Source: Gemmatimonadota bacterium (GTDB lineage Bacteria > Latescibacterota > UBA2968). From it: a stretch of 64,000 bases of DNA. Position numbers and translations under genes: made by a program. The DNA is taken from positions 31,164 through 95,163 of the forward strand of contig PBWH01000031.1 of the NCBI GenBank assembly GCA_002727195.1, given 5' to 3'. The notes below the pieces were generated by a model. That model had not been told where the DNA came from, ran no database searches, and saw nothing but the letters and a program-made list of their open reading frames with translations. This document shows positions 33,307 through 41,986 of the stretch, one piece after another; positions within the stretch are counted from its first letter, which is position 1, and each line of letters begins with the position of its first letter.

Positions 33307-34866
33307 GTGAGTCAGTCAGCGATTCAGGAAACGTTCGAACACAGCCGGAATCTCCGGAAGGAGATGGAGGCGTGGATCAAGCAGAGCCGGCAGATGGATC
33401 CGCCCAGTCGGCACGGTGGCGGTGAAGATGAGGCGAACTACGCCCTCGCGTGGTTCCCGCACTACCTGGTCACCGGGAGTTCCGACGTTCGCGAGCACTT
33501 CACCGAACTGCGCGACCTGCTGAGTGGGTGGGTCGAGCGCGAGTGCCATCACGGCTACGAAACGGAAGCGGAAGCTCACCACGGGACCGAACCCTTCCTG
33601 CTCTTCCTTCCGCGATACCTGGGGCTGTTTCCCGACGACAAAAAGGCGCACAGCCTGCTGGAGGATGCCGCTCACCACATCGGGAATTGGGTCGAGTCGG
33701 TGCCGGCCTGGTTCGATTGGGAAGCGAACCGGTTCATCGGATACCGGATCGGTACTGGAGACGTGGAGAACACACCGGACACCTCGATCGAGATGGCCGA
33801 GCACTTTCGGTTCATCCATATCGCACTGGCTGCGCACCGGGTGACGGGAGACGGACGGTATCTCGACTGGGCCGTCGGCTACGGCCGGAAGCGAGCCCAG
33901 CAGATTTGCGAGGTCGAGGGTGATCGGCTGCCGATGGTCTGGGATCACGACGGACGTCCCATCTTCCAGGAAGAGCTCAGACGGCAGCAGGGCCATATGT
34001 CCGGGCAGCACCACCAGGTCGATGACGATCCTCTGGCCGGTGTCGAGGTTATGCTGGCCAGTGGGGCGATCTACGCGCTTGGTGACCTGTACCGTGAGAC
34101 AGGTGAGTCTGTGTTTTCCGCTGCAGCCAAGCGGATCGCCGAGCCGATGGTCGACCAGCTCAAAGATCCGTATGCCGATCCTGGCGCTGCAGCCATCCTT
34201 TACTATCGGTGGACGTTCGGCGATCTGTCGCTCGACACTCGAATCGAGAACCAGATCCGATCCTTCCCGGAAGAAGAGCAGGGCCAGTTGGCGATGCTCT
34301 TTCCGGAACATCGGCGTCGTGAGTGGCCAGGTGTCGGGAAGCGGGCTGATATGACGTTCTGGGGGCTGTGGCAGCACGACGGCTCCGTGCGTCCCACTGT
34401 CGAACCTTCCACGTCTGCGCTGACGCTGGCCTATCACGTGACGGGAGAAGTCGACTACGCCAGGCGCGCGCTCAAGCAGGCTGAACGCAAGCTGACGATG
34501 GCGCGTCGTGTCCTGAGAGGTGGGCGCGAACACGCCGATATGGGCGGCGCCGTCTGTTCCACCGCGGCGGGGCACGGACGTAACTGGGGCTGGGGCGCAG
34601 TCACCGGTTGCTACGGCCCTCTGATGCTGGGGACGCGTGAGCTCAAAGGCTCAGTCGAGCCGGTGATCCGTGCGGAAGCCTACGGGAATCGCTCCTTGCC
34701 CGAAGACACGGTGACACTGGTTCGTCCGATCGCTGACGGCCACTCTCACGTCGTCGTGCACAACGGTGGAGAGAACGACCACAAACTGACCCTGCACGCG
34801 GACAAGCCTTACGCGATCGAGGTCGCATCAGGAGAAACGACGACGCTGGAGGTGAGTGGGACGTGA
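33307..34866 (+). CDS. Unknown protein, probable (alpha/alpha) toroid
   Basis: A 519-residue protein I do not recognise at family level. It is rich in helices carrying aromatic and His residues (ANYALAWFPHYLVTG; TSIEMAEHFRFIHIALAAHR; PDTSIEMAEH), and a repeated helical rhythm through residue 440 resembles glycosidase or epimerase-type six-helix barrels. The last 70 residues look like a small beta domain (HSHVVVHNGGENDHKLTLH). The start is GTG 33307. Its stop overlaps the start of the aldo/keto reductase by 4 bases, implying translational coupling and a shared carbohydrate task. Confidence 0.7.
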   Translation: MSQSAIQETFEHSRNLRKEMEAWIKQSRQMDPPSRHGGGEDEANYALAWFPHYLVTGSSDVREHFTELRDLLSGWVERECHHGYETEAEAHHGTEPFLLFLPRYLGLFPDDKKAHSLLEDAAHHIGNWVESVPAWFDWEANRFIGYRIGTGDVENTPDTSIEMAEHFRFIHIALAAHRVTGDGRYLDWAVGYGRKRAQQICEVEGDRLPMVWDHDGRPIFQEELRRQQGHMSGQHHQVDDDPLAGVEVMLASGAIYALGDLYRETGESVFSAAAKRIAEPMVDQLKDPYADPGAAAILYYRWTFGDLSLDTRIENQIRSFPEEEQGQLAMLFPEHRRREWPGVGKRADMTFWGLWQHDGSVRPTVEPSTSALTLAYHVTGEVDYARRALKQAERKLTMARRVLRGGREHADMGGAVCSTAAGHGRNWGWGAVTGCYGPLMLGTRELKGSVEPVIRAEAYGNRSLPEDTVTLVRPIADGHSHVVVHNGGENDHKLTLHADKPYAIEVASGETTTLEVSGT

Positions 34867-35846
34867 ACTATCGACCATTCGGCAACACGGGACTCGAAGT
34901 ATCAGAAATAGGCCTTGGTGCATACCCCATCTCGGGTATGCAGCAGCAGGCGGACGGGTCGATGCACGGGTGGAGCGGTGTCGTGGATGATGAGTCCGTC
35001 GCGCTGATCCACCGGGCAGAAGAGCTGGGTGTCAACCTGATCGACACCGCCGAAGGATACGGGGCGGGTCACAGTGAGGTGATCACCGGACAGGCCCTGA
35101 AGGGCCGACGTGACAAGTGGATCGTGGCGACCAAAGTTCAGCCGAACCGGGGGCTCGATTCGGAAACACCTGACGAGTCAGTGGCTCGCCAACGGATCCG
35201 AAAGGCCTGCGAGGATAGCCTCGAGCGCCTTCAGATGGAGACGATCGATCTCTACCAGCTTCACGCGATTCCCCACGAGTGGGCGATGCCGTTCGTGATG
35301 GACGAGTTCGCGAAGCTCAATGCGGAAGGGAAGGTGCGATTCTATGGCATCTCGACCAATAATCAGGCAGCGATCGAGAAGTTGGCCACGTATGGCCCGG
35401 TGGACGTCCTGCAGATCGGCTACAACCTACTCGAGCGCTCGGCAGAAGATCTCCTGACCTGGTCCAAAGAGCAAAACATCGGGACGCTGATTCGTGTGCC
35501 GCTCGCGAAAGGGATGCTGACAGGGAAGTACTTCGGCGATAACGCGGAACAGGTGCCGGAAGGAGACGTCCGATACGAGCGGTTCCAGCAGGAGGAGACG
35601 GTCAACGGACTCAAGCGGCTACCTGAACTGGGATTCCTGCAGACGGATCAGCGATCGATGGTTCAGGCTGCACTCAGGTATGTGCTGGACCATCCCGGCG
35701 TGTCGTGCGCGATCGCCGGTGCCAAGAATCGCGAACAGATCGACCACAACGTGGTGGCATCGGATCTGCTCTCCCTGTCGGACGAGGAGCTGGCGAAGGC
35801 GTTGCCGATTGCTGAGCAGATTACGACACCCGGCTGGATCGGGTAG
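34863..35846 (+). CDS. Aldo/keto reductase
   Basis: A 327-residue AKR. RPFGNTGLEVSEIGLG opens the barrel; NLIDTAEGYGAGHSE contains the catalytic Asp and Tyr, WIVATKVQ the catalytic Lys, and DLYQLHAIP the His. The C-terminal segment VSCAIAGAKNREQI binds NADP. GTG 34863 overlaps the preceding stop. The pairing with the toroid protein suggests reduction or oxidation of a released sugar. Confidence 0.9.
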   Translation: MNYRPFGNTGLEVSEIGLGAYPISGMQQQADGSMHGWSGVVDDESVALIHRAEELGVNLIDTAEGYGAGHSEVITGQALKGRRDKWIVATKVQPNRGLDSETPDESVARQRIRKACEDSLERLQMETIDLYQLHAIPHEWAMPFVMDEFAKLNAEGKVRFYGISTNNQAAIEKLATYGPVDVLQIGYNLLERSAEDLLTWSKEQNIGTLIRVPLAKGMLTGKYFGDNAEQVPEGDVRYERFQQEETVNGLKRLPELGFLQTDQRSMVQAALRYVLDHPGVSCAIAGAKNREQIDHNVVASDLLSLSDEELAKALPIAEQITTPGWIG

Positions 35847-35941
35847 GGCAGTCTTAATAGCCGCCTCCGACGGCAACATCGTGAGAGCCGCCCCTCGACT
35901 ACGCTCGGGATGTACATCCGGCGGCGATCAGGAGACCAGAA

Positions 35942-36015
35942 GCGTGAATGGTCACCGTGCGAAGCACGGCGACCAGAGACAGTTGTGGATAAGAGGGTGG
36001 GCTGAGCCCGCCTCG
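35942..36015. repeat. GTCACCGTGC...GGTGGGC dispersed repeat, copy B
   Basis: GGTCACCGTGCGAAGCACGG then CGACC forms a hairpin with a GAAG loop, followed by GTTGTGGATAAG and GGTGGGCTGAGCCCGCC. It corresponds in order and sequence to 25369-25437. It lies upstream of the next enolase-superfamily gene, whose ribosome site GGAGGAT follows at 36062. Confidence 0.65.
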
Positions 36016-36070
36016 TGTGGTCACACAACGCCCTAAACGCCTTGCGGGCGAGGCTTGGGCCGGAGGATAG

Positions 36071-37210
36071 ATGAAGATCGCAGCACTGAAGACGTTTATC
36101 AATTCGACCGGAAACACCTTCGTCAAGGTCGAGACGGACGACGGGTTCTACGGCATCGGTGAGGCCGGGCTGAAGCGGCGTGGTAGAGCGATCGGGGAAG
36201 TGGTGGCGGGATTCGAACCTGACCTGGTCGGGGCGGATCCTTTCCGCATCGAGCATCTGTGGCAGGTGATGTTCCGCGGCGGTTTTTTTCCTGGTGGTGT
36301 CGTTCAGTCGGCTGCTGTCAGCGCGGTCGACATCGCTTTGTGGGATCTGAAGGGTAAGGCGCTCGGTGTACCCGTATACGAACTCCTCGGTGGACTGACG
36401 AGAGACAAGGTTGCCTGCTACCCGCATATCGGGGAGCGGGACAACATCGAGAAGCTTGTCGAGAACTGCAAGCAGCGTCAGGCGGATGGCTGGTTGTTTG
36501 CCCGGTGGGGAATGAGCGATCCGACCGGCGACGGGAGTGTGTTCGAACCGATTCGGGCGATCAACCACGGAATCGCGCAGGTGAAGGCGGTGCGTGAGGC
36601 GTGTGGAGACGAATTCGGCATCTGCGTCGACGTTCACACCCGTCTAGATCCGGTGACGGCCATCCAGTTCTGCAAAGCGGTCGAGCCCTATCGACCGTTC
36701 TTCATCGAGGATCCGATCAGAAGCGAGAGCACGCAGGCCTTGAGGATGGTCCGGCAGCAGACCTCCGTGCCGATCGCGGTCGGGGAGCAGTGGGACAGCA
36801 AGTGGGCTTTTCAACAGGTGATCGAGGAAGATTTGATGGACTACTGTCGGGTCGACCTCTGCATTGCGGGCGGCCTGACGGAGGCGAAGAAGATCGCGGG
36901 GTGGTGTGAGACACACTACATCCAACTGGCGCCTCACAATCCGCTTGGCCCGGTGTCGACCGCAGCCTGTCTGCATCTCTGTCTGTCTTCCTCACTTGTC
37001 GGTGTGCAGGAGTTGCCACGTATCCCTGGTACGACACTCACCGATGCGTTCCCGAAGCAGGTGCCGTATGAAGCGGGTCACCTGCTCGTGCCGGAAGGAC
37101 CTGGGCTAGGGATCGAGTTTGACGAGTCTGCCTTTGAGGGGGCGGAGCCGTATGAGCCGGTGAAGGGGAGCGGGTTTACGCGGGATGATGGGAGTTACAC
37201 GAACTGGTAA
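36071..37210 (+). CDS. Enolase superfamily, galactonate-dehydratase-like
   Basis: A 379-residue protein. Family residues: DDGFYGIGEAGLK, SAVDIALWDLKGKALGVPVY, ICVDVHTRLDP (metal Asp, catalytic His), FFIEDPIRSE (metal Glu), PIAVGEQWDSKW (metal Glu) and QLAPHNPLGPVST (catalytic His). This arrangement is that of DgoD-type D-galactonate dehydratases and relatives. ATG 36071 has GGAGGAT upstream. The following genes (Gfo/Idh/MocA, PfkB kinase) fit a sugar to sugar acid to keto-acid scheme. Confidence 0.88.
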   Translation: MKIAALKTFINSTGNTFVKVETDDGFYGIGEAGLKRRGRAIGEVVAGFEPDLVGADPFRIEHLWQVMFRGGFFPGGVVQSAAVSAVDIALWDLKGKALGVPVYELLGGLTRDKVACYPHIGERDNIEKLVENCKQRQADGWLFARWGMSDPTGDGSVFEPIRAINHGIAQVKAVREACGDEFGICVDVHTRLDPVTAIQFCKAVEPYRPFFIEDPIRSESTQALRMVRQQTSVPIAVGEQWDSKWAFQQVIEEDLMDYCRVDLCIAGGLTEAKKIAGWCETHYIQLAPHNPLGPVSTAACLHLCLSSSLVGVQELPRIPGTTLTDAFPKQVPYEAGHLLVPEGPGLGIEFDESAFEGAEPYEPVKGSGFTRDDGSYTNW

Positions 37211-37221
37211 GGGCAACTTGG

Positions 37222-37291
37222 TCATCCTGAGCGCGAGTCGAAGGGCGGCCAGGTTGCTTACGACCGACACTTCGACTCGCGCTCAGGATGA
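37222..37291. repeat. Long perfect inverted repeat (22-bp arms)
   Basis: The arms 37222-37243 and 37270-37291 are perfect reverse complements containing CCTGAGCGCGAGTCGAAG, separated by 26 bases. It lies between two same-strand genes. The right-arm region recurs once at 28992-29016. Confidence 0.9.
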
Positions 37292-37338
37292 TGGTGCTCT
37301 AGGGCTGCTTTCACGGACAATCGGGTAATAGCTGCGGT

Positions 37339-38592
37339 ATGCCAATCAAACTAGGTGTCATCGGATGTGCGCGAATTCTGAACGCGCATCTTCGCGGGTT
37401 CAAGATCCTTCAGGAAGCCGGGTTCGAAGATCTGTTCAAGATTACGGCCCTGTGCGCACGGAAAGAGGAGGATGCGCACAGGTTCAGGGTGCGTGGAGAA
37501 GGTCCGCCGCCACGACCTGATCCGATCGAGACGCCTGGGGATCCACTGAACGCGCCTCATGTGTATATCGACGATCTGCATCCGGGGTTCGAGGCGGCTG
37601 TTTACACGGACTACAGGGAGATGCTCGCCTCGGGCGATGTCGATGCGGTCGTGATCTACACGGGGCACGACAGCCACCACTCGATCGCGATCGATGCGAT
37701 GCGGGCGGGTAGGCACGCGGCGGTCGAGAAGGCGATGGCGATCTCGGTCAAGGCCGCGCAGGCGATGTGCGAAGTGGCGGATGGGACGGGGTGTGTCCTG
37801 TCGGTCGACGAGAACGTCCGCTTCAGTGCCGGTACCGTAGCCGGCCAGTGGGCGATCCAAAAGGGCCTGATCGGCGACATCCAGATGGTCTATCGAGGCG
37901 TTATCGGATTTCCCTCTCACCGACCGGATCTGGCGACGGCACGTACGGCGTGGCGACACTCGAAACTCGGGTCTGGTGGCGGAGTGTCGATCGACCTGGG
38001 TGTTCACCTGTTCAACGGGATCCGGACGATGTGTGGACCGGTCACCAGCGTGAGCGCGACCTGGCAGGTCCTGGAGCCTAAACGCGTCTTGCTGACCGAT
38101 GACAATTCCGCCGTCGCCGAAACGATTGACAACGAGGTGGATGACGCGTTCTTCGCGAACTTCAGGCTCGAGAGCGGGGGACAGGGGCACGCCGCTGTTG
38201 CGCGAAGCACGCACGGCCGGCGGATCGTGGTTCCCGGCGGGACAAACATCTTCGGGACCGGTGGCGCGATCTCTGACGGCAACTATTACTGCGACGACGG
38301 GAGCCAGGGGAGTGTGGTCGGTCGGTTCAAGGCTGAGGCCGCGGAGCAGTACGATAAGGCCTTCCCGAACGGGATCACGGACGCCTACGCCCTCGAACAA
38401 CTCGATTTCCTTCAGGCGATCGACGAAGGCCGTACACCGACGATGAGTGGAGTAGAAGGCACGATTGACCTGGCCCTGAGCTACGCGATCCTGGAGTCGG
38501 GGCTCCTCGGCCGTGAGGTGACTCTCGAGGAGATGCTGTCCGGCGAGGTCGACGGGTATCAGAAGGACATCAACGACCACTACGGGCTCTAG
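37339..38592 (+). CDS. Gfo/Idh/MocA family oxidoreductase
   Basis: A 417-residue enzyme: IKLGVIGCARILNAHLRGF at the N-terminus, VDAVVIYTGHDSHHSIAIDAM and AAVEKAMAIS (EKP-like motif with Ala for Pro) near residue 130, and SIDLGVHLFNGIRTM with the catalytic-type Asp and His near residue 225. It is longer than average, with an insert around residues 55-85. The start ATG has no strong ribosome site. The PfkB kinase follows 57 bases later. Confidence 0.87.
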   Translation: MPIKLGVIGCARILNAHLRGFKILQEAGFEDLFKITALCARKEEDAHRFRVRGEGPPPRPDPIETPGDPLNAPHVYIDDLHPGFEAAVYTDYREMLASGDVDAVVIYTGHDSHHSIAIDAMRAGRHAAVEKAMAISVKAAQAMCEVADGTGCVLSVDENVRFSAGTVAGQWAIQKGLIGDIQMVYRGVIGFPSHRPDLATARTAWRHSKLGSGGGVSIDLGVHLFNGIRTMCGPVTSVSATWQVLEPKRVLLTDDNSAVAETIDNEVDDAFFANFRLESGGQGHAAVARSTHGRRIVVPGGTNIFGTGGAISDGNYYCDDGSQGSVVGRFKAEAAEQYDKAFPNGITDAYALEQLDFLQAIDEGRTPTMSGVEGTIDLALSYAILESGLLGREVTLEEMLSGEVDGYQKDINDHYGL

Positions 38593-38649
38593 ACCGATAT
38601 TGCTGGTTTCGCCACCTCCATCTCGATCACCCGATAGAGGGCTCCCCCG

Positions 38650-39549
38650 GTGTCTATCCTAGTTGCAGGCAATGCCGTCCTTGACGTCCAACTGACCGTC
38701 GACGATGACCAGGGATTCGAAGATGGGTTCTCCGGAAGGAATGTAGGGTTCCTCAGTCAGCCGCCGAACGTTGTCCTGGGGGGGAACGGCGCTGCCACTG
38801 CCTACGCGCTTGGCCGAATGGGGATTCCCGTCACTCTGAATACCACTCTGGGTGAAGATCCTGCGGGGGATCTCATCCGGTCCTGGCTGACTCAGGCAGA
38901 AGTATCTCTCGCCGCACCATCCTCCTCCTCCTCGGCCGTTCACGTGCTTCGCATCAGAGCCTCGGACGGCGCACGTTCCACTTCATTCTTTACAGGCAAG
39001 ACGATCGACTGGTCGGTGGGCACCGATGGCCTGCAGAGCGGCTGGTTCTTCGCCGCCGGATACGGTGGGGTCGCTGCAGAAGACTTCGACGCTCTGATAC
39101 CCGTGCTCGAGCGAGTGCGAGCAAACCGGAATGCTGTCGTTTTCGACCCTGGCCCGTGGTTCGCAGCGAGTGTTTCGGTCAACGCCTTCCGTGAGGCCTT
39201 AAAGTTCGTCAACTGTCTTACGGGGACAGAGGAAGAACTCGAGACGTGGTCCTCGAAACAGGGTGCCGACGAACTGATCGACGATTACCTCGGCCTCGGT
39301 CCAGACCAGGTCATCGTCAAGCAGGGGAGCAGAGGAGCTTCGTTTGCGACCCGGGCTGGTGAGCGAGGACACGTCGCTGCTCAGCCGGTCGAGGCAGCAC
39401 ACGCGGTGGGGGCCGGGGATACGTTCAACGGTGCTCTGCTCGCCGGTCTGTATGAGGGCCGTGGCTTTGAAGCGTGCGTTGGGATGGGGGTGGCCAGAGC
39501 GACCACAGCCGTCGCGAGTGGAAGGGGTGTTCTGGGCGCCTTCGACTGA
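38650..39549 (+). CDS. PfkB-family carbohydrate kinase
   Basis: A 299-residue ribokinase-type protein. The substrate motif is VVLGGNGAATAYALGRMG (about residues 37-54), and AVGAGDTFNGALLAGLYEG near residues 252-270 holds the catalytic base Asp257. Candidate substrates are ribose, fructose or 2-keto-3-deoxygluconate; the context of sugar-acid dehydratases favours a KDG-like acid, but this is inference. The start is GTG 38650. Confidence 0.88.
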   Translation: MSILVAGNAVLDVQLTVDDDQGFEDGFSGRNVGFLSQPPNVVLGGNGAATAYALGRMGIPVTLNTTLGEDPAGDLIRSWLTQAEVSLAAPSSSSSAVHVLRIRASDGARSTSFFTGKTIDWSVGTDGLQSGWFFAAGYGGVAAEDFDALIPVLERVRANRNAVVFDPGPWFAASVSVNAFREALKFVNCLTGTEEELETWSSKQGADELIDDYLGLGPDQVIVKQGSRGASFATRAGERGHVAAQPVEAAHAVGAGDTFNGALLAGLYEGRGFEACVGMGVARATTAVASGRGVLGAFD

Positions 39550-39566
39550 CGAAACGGCTATTCGCT

Positions 39567-39594
39567 TTGACACCCTATGTGCCGCCGTTATATT
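39567..39594 (+). promoter_or_regulatory. Sigma-70-type promoter
   Basis: TTGACA (39567-39572), 16 bases, then TATATT (39589-39594). It drives the Gfo/Idh/MocA gene at 39660, leaving a leader of about 60 bases. Confidence 0.75.
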
Positions 39595-39623
39595 GGGGCC
39601 GCCTTTGAATCAATCGGAATAGA

Positions 39624-39641
39624 CGCGCCTTTTCGGGCGCG
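39624..39641 (+). promoter_or_regulatory. Leader hairpin before the ribosome site
   Basis: CGCGCC pairs with GGCGCG across TTTTCG. It ends 5 bases before AGGAGG. It may protect the mRNA 5' end or modulate initiation. Confidence 0.45.
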
Positions 39642-39659
39642 GAACAGGAGGACAAACCG

Positions 39660-40826
39660 ATGGCCAAGCAGTTGAATGTTGCCCTGCTGGGATACCAGTT
39701 TATGGGCAAGGCCCACAGCAACGCCTTCCGTCAGGTCAACCGATTCTTCCCGGATCTGGATGTCGAACCTGTGCTCAAGTGTCTCGTCGGGCGGAACAAG
39801 GATGCGGTGACCGCCGCCGCCGCTGAATACGGCTTTGAAGAAGTCGACACGAACTGGAAGCGGGTGGTGAATCGACCTGACATCGATATCGTCGATGTCT
39901 GTACGCCGGGAAAGCTGCACGCCCCGATGGTGATCGAGGCGCTGAACGCCGGGAAGCACGTGATTTGTGAGAAGCCGTTGACGAACACGCTGGCGGAATC
40001 GCGAGCGGTGCTGAAGGCGGCGAAGAAGTCACGAAAGAAGACTCTGACGGCCTACAACTATCGTCGCGTACCCGCTGTTGCGTTGGCGAAGCAGTTGATC
40101 GACGAAGGTCGGATCGGGCAGATCTACCACTGGCGGGCGGTGTATCTGCAGGACTGGATTATGGACCCGGATTTCCCGCTCGTCTGGCGTCTCAAGAAGA
40201 GCGAAGCCGGATCCGGTCCGCACGGTGATCTGAACGCGCACATCACGGACCTGGCGATGCACCTGGTTGGTGAGATTGATTCGGTCGTGGGAATGACTGA
40301 GACCTTCATCAAGGAGCGTCCGCTCGCCGACGCGATCGATGCCGGTCTGGGTGCGAAGGGTGGCTCGAAGAAGAAGGGGAAGGTGACCGTCGAGGATGCC
40401 TGCCTCTTCCTGGCCCGTTTCAAGAATGGCGCGCTGGGATCGTTCGAGGCGACGCGCTTCGCCAAGGGCCGACGGAACCACAATCGGTTCGAGATCAACG
40501 GGTCAAAGGGCAGCATCGTCTTCAATCTCGAGAAGATGAACGAACTCCAACTGTTCTCGGACGACGACGACAGTCACGTGCAGGGATTCCGCGAGATTAT
40601 CGTCGGTGAAGGCGATCATCCCTATATGGGTGCCTGGTGGCCGCCGGGCCACATCATCGGTTGGGAGCACACCTTCACCCACGAGTTCCGCGATTTCCTC
40701 GAGGCCGTCGCGAAGAACCGGAAGGTGACGCCCGACTTCCAGGACGGTGCCCGTGTGCAGGCCGTGTTGGAAGCGGTGATGGGTTCAGCGAAGTCGAAGC
40801 GCTGGCAGAAAGTGGCGAAGATATAG
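39660..40826 (+). CDS. Gfo/Idh/MocA family oxidoreductase
   Basis: A 388-residue enzyme: LNVALLGYQFMGKAHSNAF at the N-terminus, VDVCTPGKLHAPMVIEALNAG, HVICEKPLTN (canonical EKP) and GDLNAHITDLAMHLVGEIDS with the Asp and His of the active site near residue 190. The start has AGGAGG and the promoter above. It is followed by a sugar isomerase gene; this pairing recurs in inositol and disaccharide (3-keto-glycoside) degradation loci. Confidence 0.92.
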   Translation: MAKQLNVALLGYQFMGKAHSNAFRQVNRFFPDLDVEPVLKCLVGRNKDAVTAAAAEYGFEEVDTNWKRVVNRPDIDIVDVCTPGKLHAPMVIEALNAGKHVICEKPLTNTLAESRAVLKAAKKSRKKTLTAYNYRRVPAVALAKQLIDEGRIGQIYHWRAVYLQDWIMDPDFPLVWRLKKSEAGSGPHGDLNAHITDLAMHLVGEIDSVVGMTETFIKERPLADAIDAGLGAKGGSKKKGKVTVEDACLFLARFKNGALGSFEATRFAKGRRNHNRFEINGSKGSIVFNLEKMNELQLFSDDDDSHVQGFREIIVGEGDHPYMGAWWPPGHIIGWEHTFTHEFRDFLEAVAKNRKVTPDFQDGARVQAVLEAVMGSAKSKRWQKVAKI

Positions 40827-40843
40827 ATGATGTGGAGATTGAT

Positions 40844-40890
40844 GATGTGGAGATGTGTAAACCAGAGTCCAATCTCAACATCTCCACATC
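40844..40890. repeat. Hairpin with 12-bp arms GATGTGGAGATG
   Basis: Arms 40844-40855 and 40879-40890 are perfect complements with a 23-base loop. The left side is preceded by a near-tandem unit, GATGATGTGGAGATT. It is followed by TTCTTTC. It may act as a weak terminator between the two genes. Confidence 0.7.
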
Positions 40891-40923
40891 TTCTTTCATC
40901 AATCCGAATGGTGAGGAATAGGG

Positions 40924-41925
40924 ATGAGTAATAGACCGTGTACATTGTTCACTGGCCAGTGGGCCGACTTGCCGCTTAAGGTGATGGCGGAGAAGGCGAG
41001 CGAGTGGGGATACGACGGTCTCGAGCTGGCTTGTTGGGGCGATCATTTCGACGTCCACAAGGCGGCGTCGAGTGACAAGTATTGCCGTGAGAAGAAGGAC
41101 CTTTTGGAGCAGTATGGCCTGAAGTGCTGGTCGATCTCGAACCATCTGGCCGGTCAGGCGGTATGTGATCTGATCGACGAGCGGCACAAGCTGATCCTGC
41201 CGCCGAAGGTGTATGGGAACGGGAAGCCCGAACAGGTCCGTCGACGGGCTGCCAAAGAGATGATGGTGACTGCTGAGGCGGCCAAGGCGCTGGGTGTGAA
41301 AGTGGTGAACGGGTTTACGGGGTCGTCTATCTGGCACCTGCTCTACTCGTTCCCGCCCGTGATGCCCGAGCAGATTGACGCCGGATTCGATGATTTCGCG
41401 GATCGGTGGAACCCGATTCTGGATGTGTTCAAGAAGAACCGCATTCGGTTCGCGCTCGAGGTGCACCCGACGGAGATCGCGTTCGACGTCTCTTCGGCGG
41501 CGCGTGCGATCAAGGCGCTGAAGGGGCGGAAGGAGTTCGGGTTCAACTACGACCCGAGCCATCTGGTCTACCAGAACGTGGATTACGTTGGCTTTATTCG
41601 AGAGTTTAGCAACCGGATCTATCACGTTCATATGAAGGACGCCTACCTGGATCCGAACCCGAAGCGGGCGGGCGTCTTCGGCGGACACACAGAGTTTGGC
41701 GACCCTGACCGGTCCTGGGATTTCCGGTCGCTCGGTCGGGGCAGCGTGGATTTCGAGGAGATCATCCGCGCGCTGAACGATATCGGCTACAAGGGACCGT
41801 TGTCGGTCGAGTGGGAAGACAGCGGGATGGATCGTGAGCACGGTGCAGAGGAGGCCTGTGTGTTCGTCAACCGCGTCGACTTCCCGCCTTCGGGGCGTGC
41901 GTTCGACGAGTCCTTCGCCGAGTAG
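40924..41925 (+). CDS. Sugar phosphate isomerase/epimerase (TIM barrel)
   Basis: A 333-residue barrel: [15 protein letters not shown] near residue 30, [13 protein letters not shown] with the ligand Glu near 180, [26 protein letters not shown] with His and Asp, and [13 protein letters not shown] with the final Glu. All metal ligands are present. It is cotranscribed with the Gfo/Idh/MocA gene and ends at a strong terminator. Related proteins isomerise or epimerise keto-sugars. Confidence 0.9.
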   Translation: MSNRPCTLFTGQWADLPLKVMAEKASEWGYDGLELACWGDHFDVHKAASSDKYCREKKDLLEQYGLKCWSISNHLAGQAVCDLIDERHKLILPPKVYGNGKPEQVRRRAAKEMMVTAEAAKALGVKVVNGFTGSSIWHLLYSFPPVMPEQIDAGFDDFADRWNPILDVFKKNRIRFALEVHPTEIAFDVSSAARAIKALKGRKEFGFNYDPSHLVYQNVDYVGFIREFSNRIYHVHMKDAYLDPNPKRAGVFGGHTEFGDPDRSWDFRSLGRGSVDFEEIIRALNDIGYKGPLSVEWEDSGMDREHGAEEACVFVNRVDFPPSGRAFDESFAE

Positions 41926-41941
41926 GGTCAGCTGTTCGACT

Positions 41942-41975
41942 CGGGCGTCAGCAGGTTCTGCTGGCGCCCGTTTTT
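41942..41975 (+). terminator. Rho-independent terminator
   Basis: CGGGCGTCAGCA (41942-41953) pairs with TGCTGGCGCCCG (41959-41970) with one G-T wobble, followed by TTTTT. It ends the Gfo/isomerase operon. Confidence 0.92.
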
Positions 41976-41986
41976 CTTAGAGGTCA

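Noticed and set aside
37351..38580. Long open frame antisense to the Gfo/Idh/MocA gene
   Set aside because: It is a mirror of high-GC codon usage on the real gene and shows no recognisable motif. The same applies to antisense frames at 3903-4826, 33316-34575 and 40675-41841.
24467..40826. Naming one of the three Gfo/Idh/MocA enzymes as D-apiose dehydrogenase
   Set aside because: None is adjacent to the apionate genes and no substrate-specific motif can be recognised by eye.
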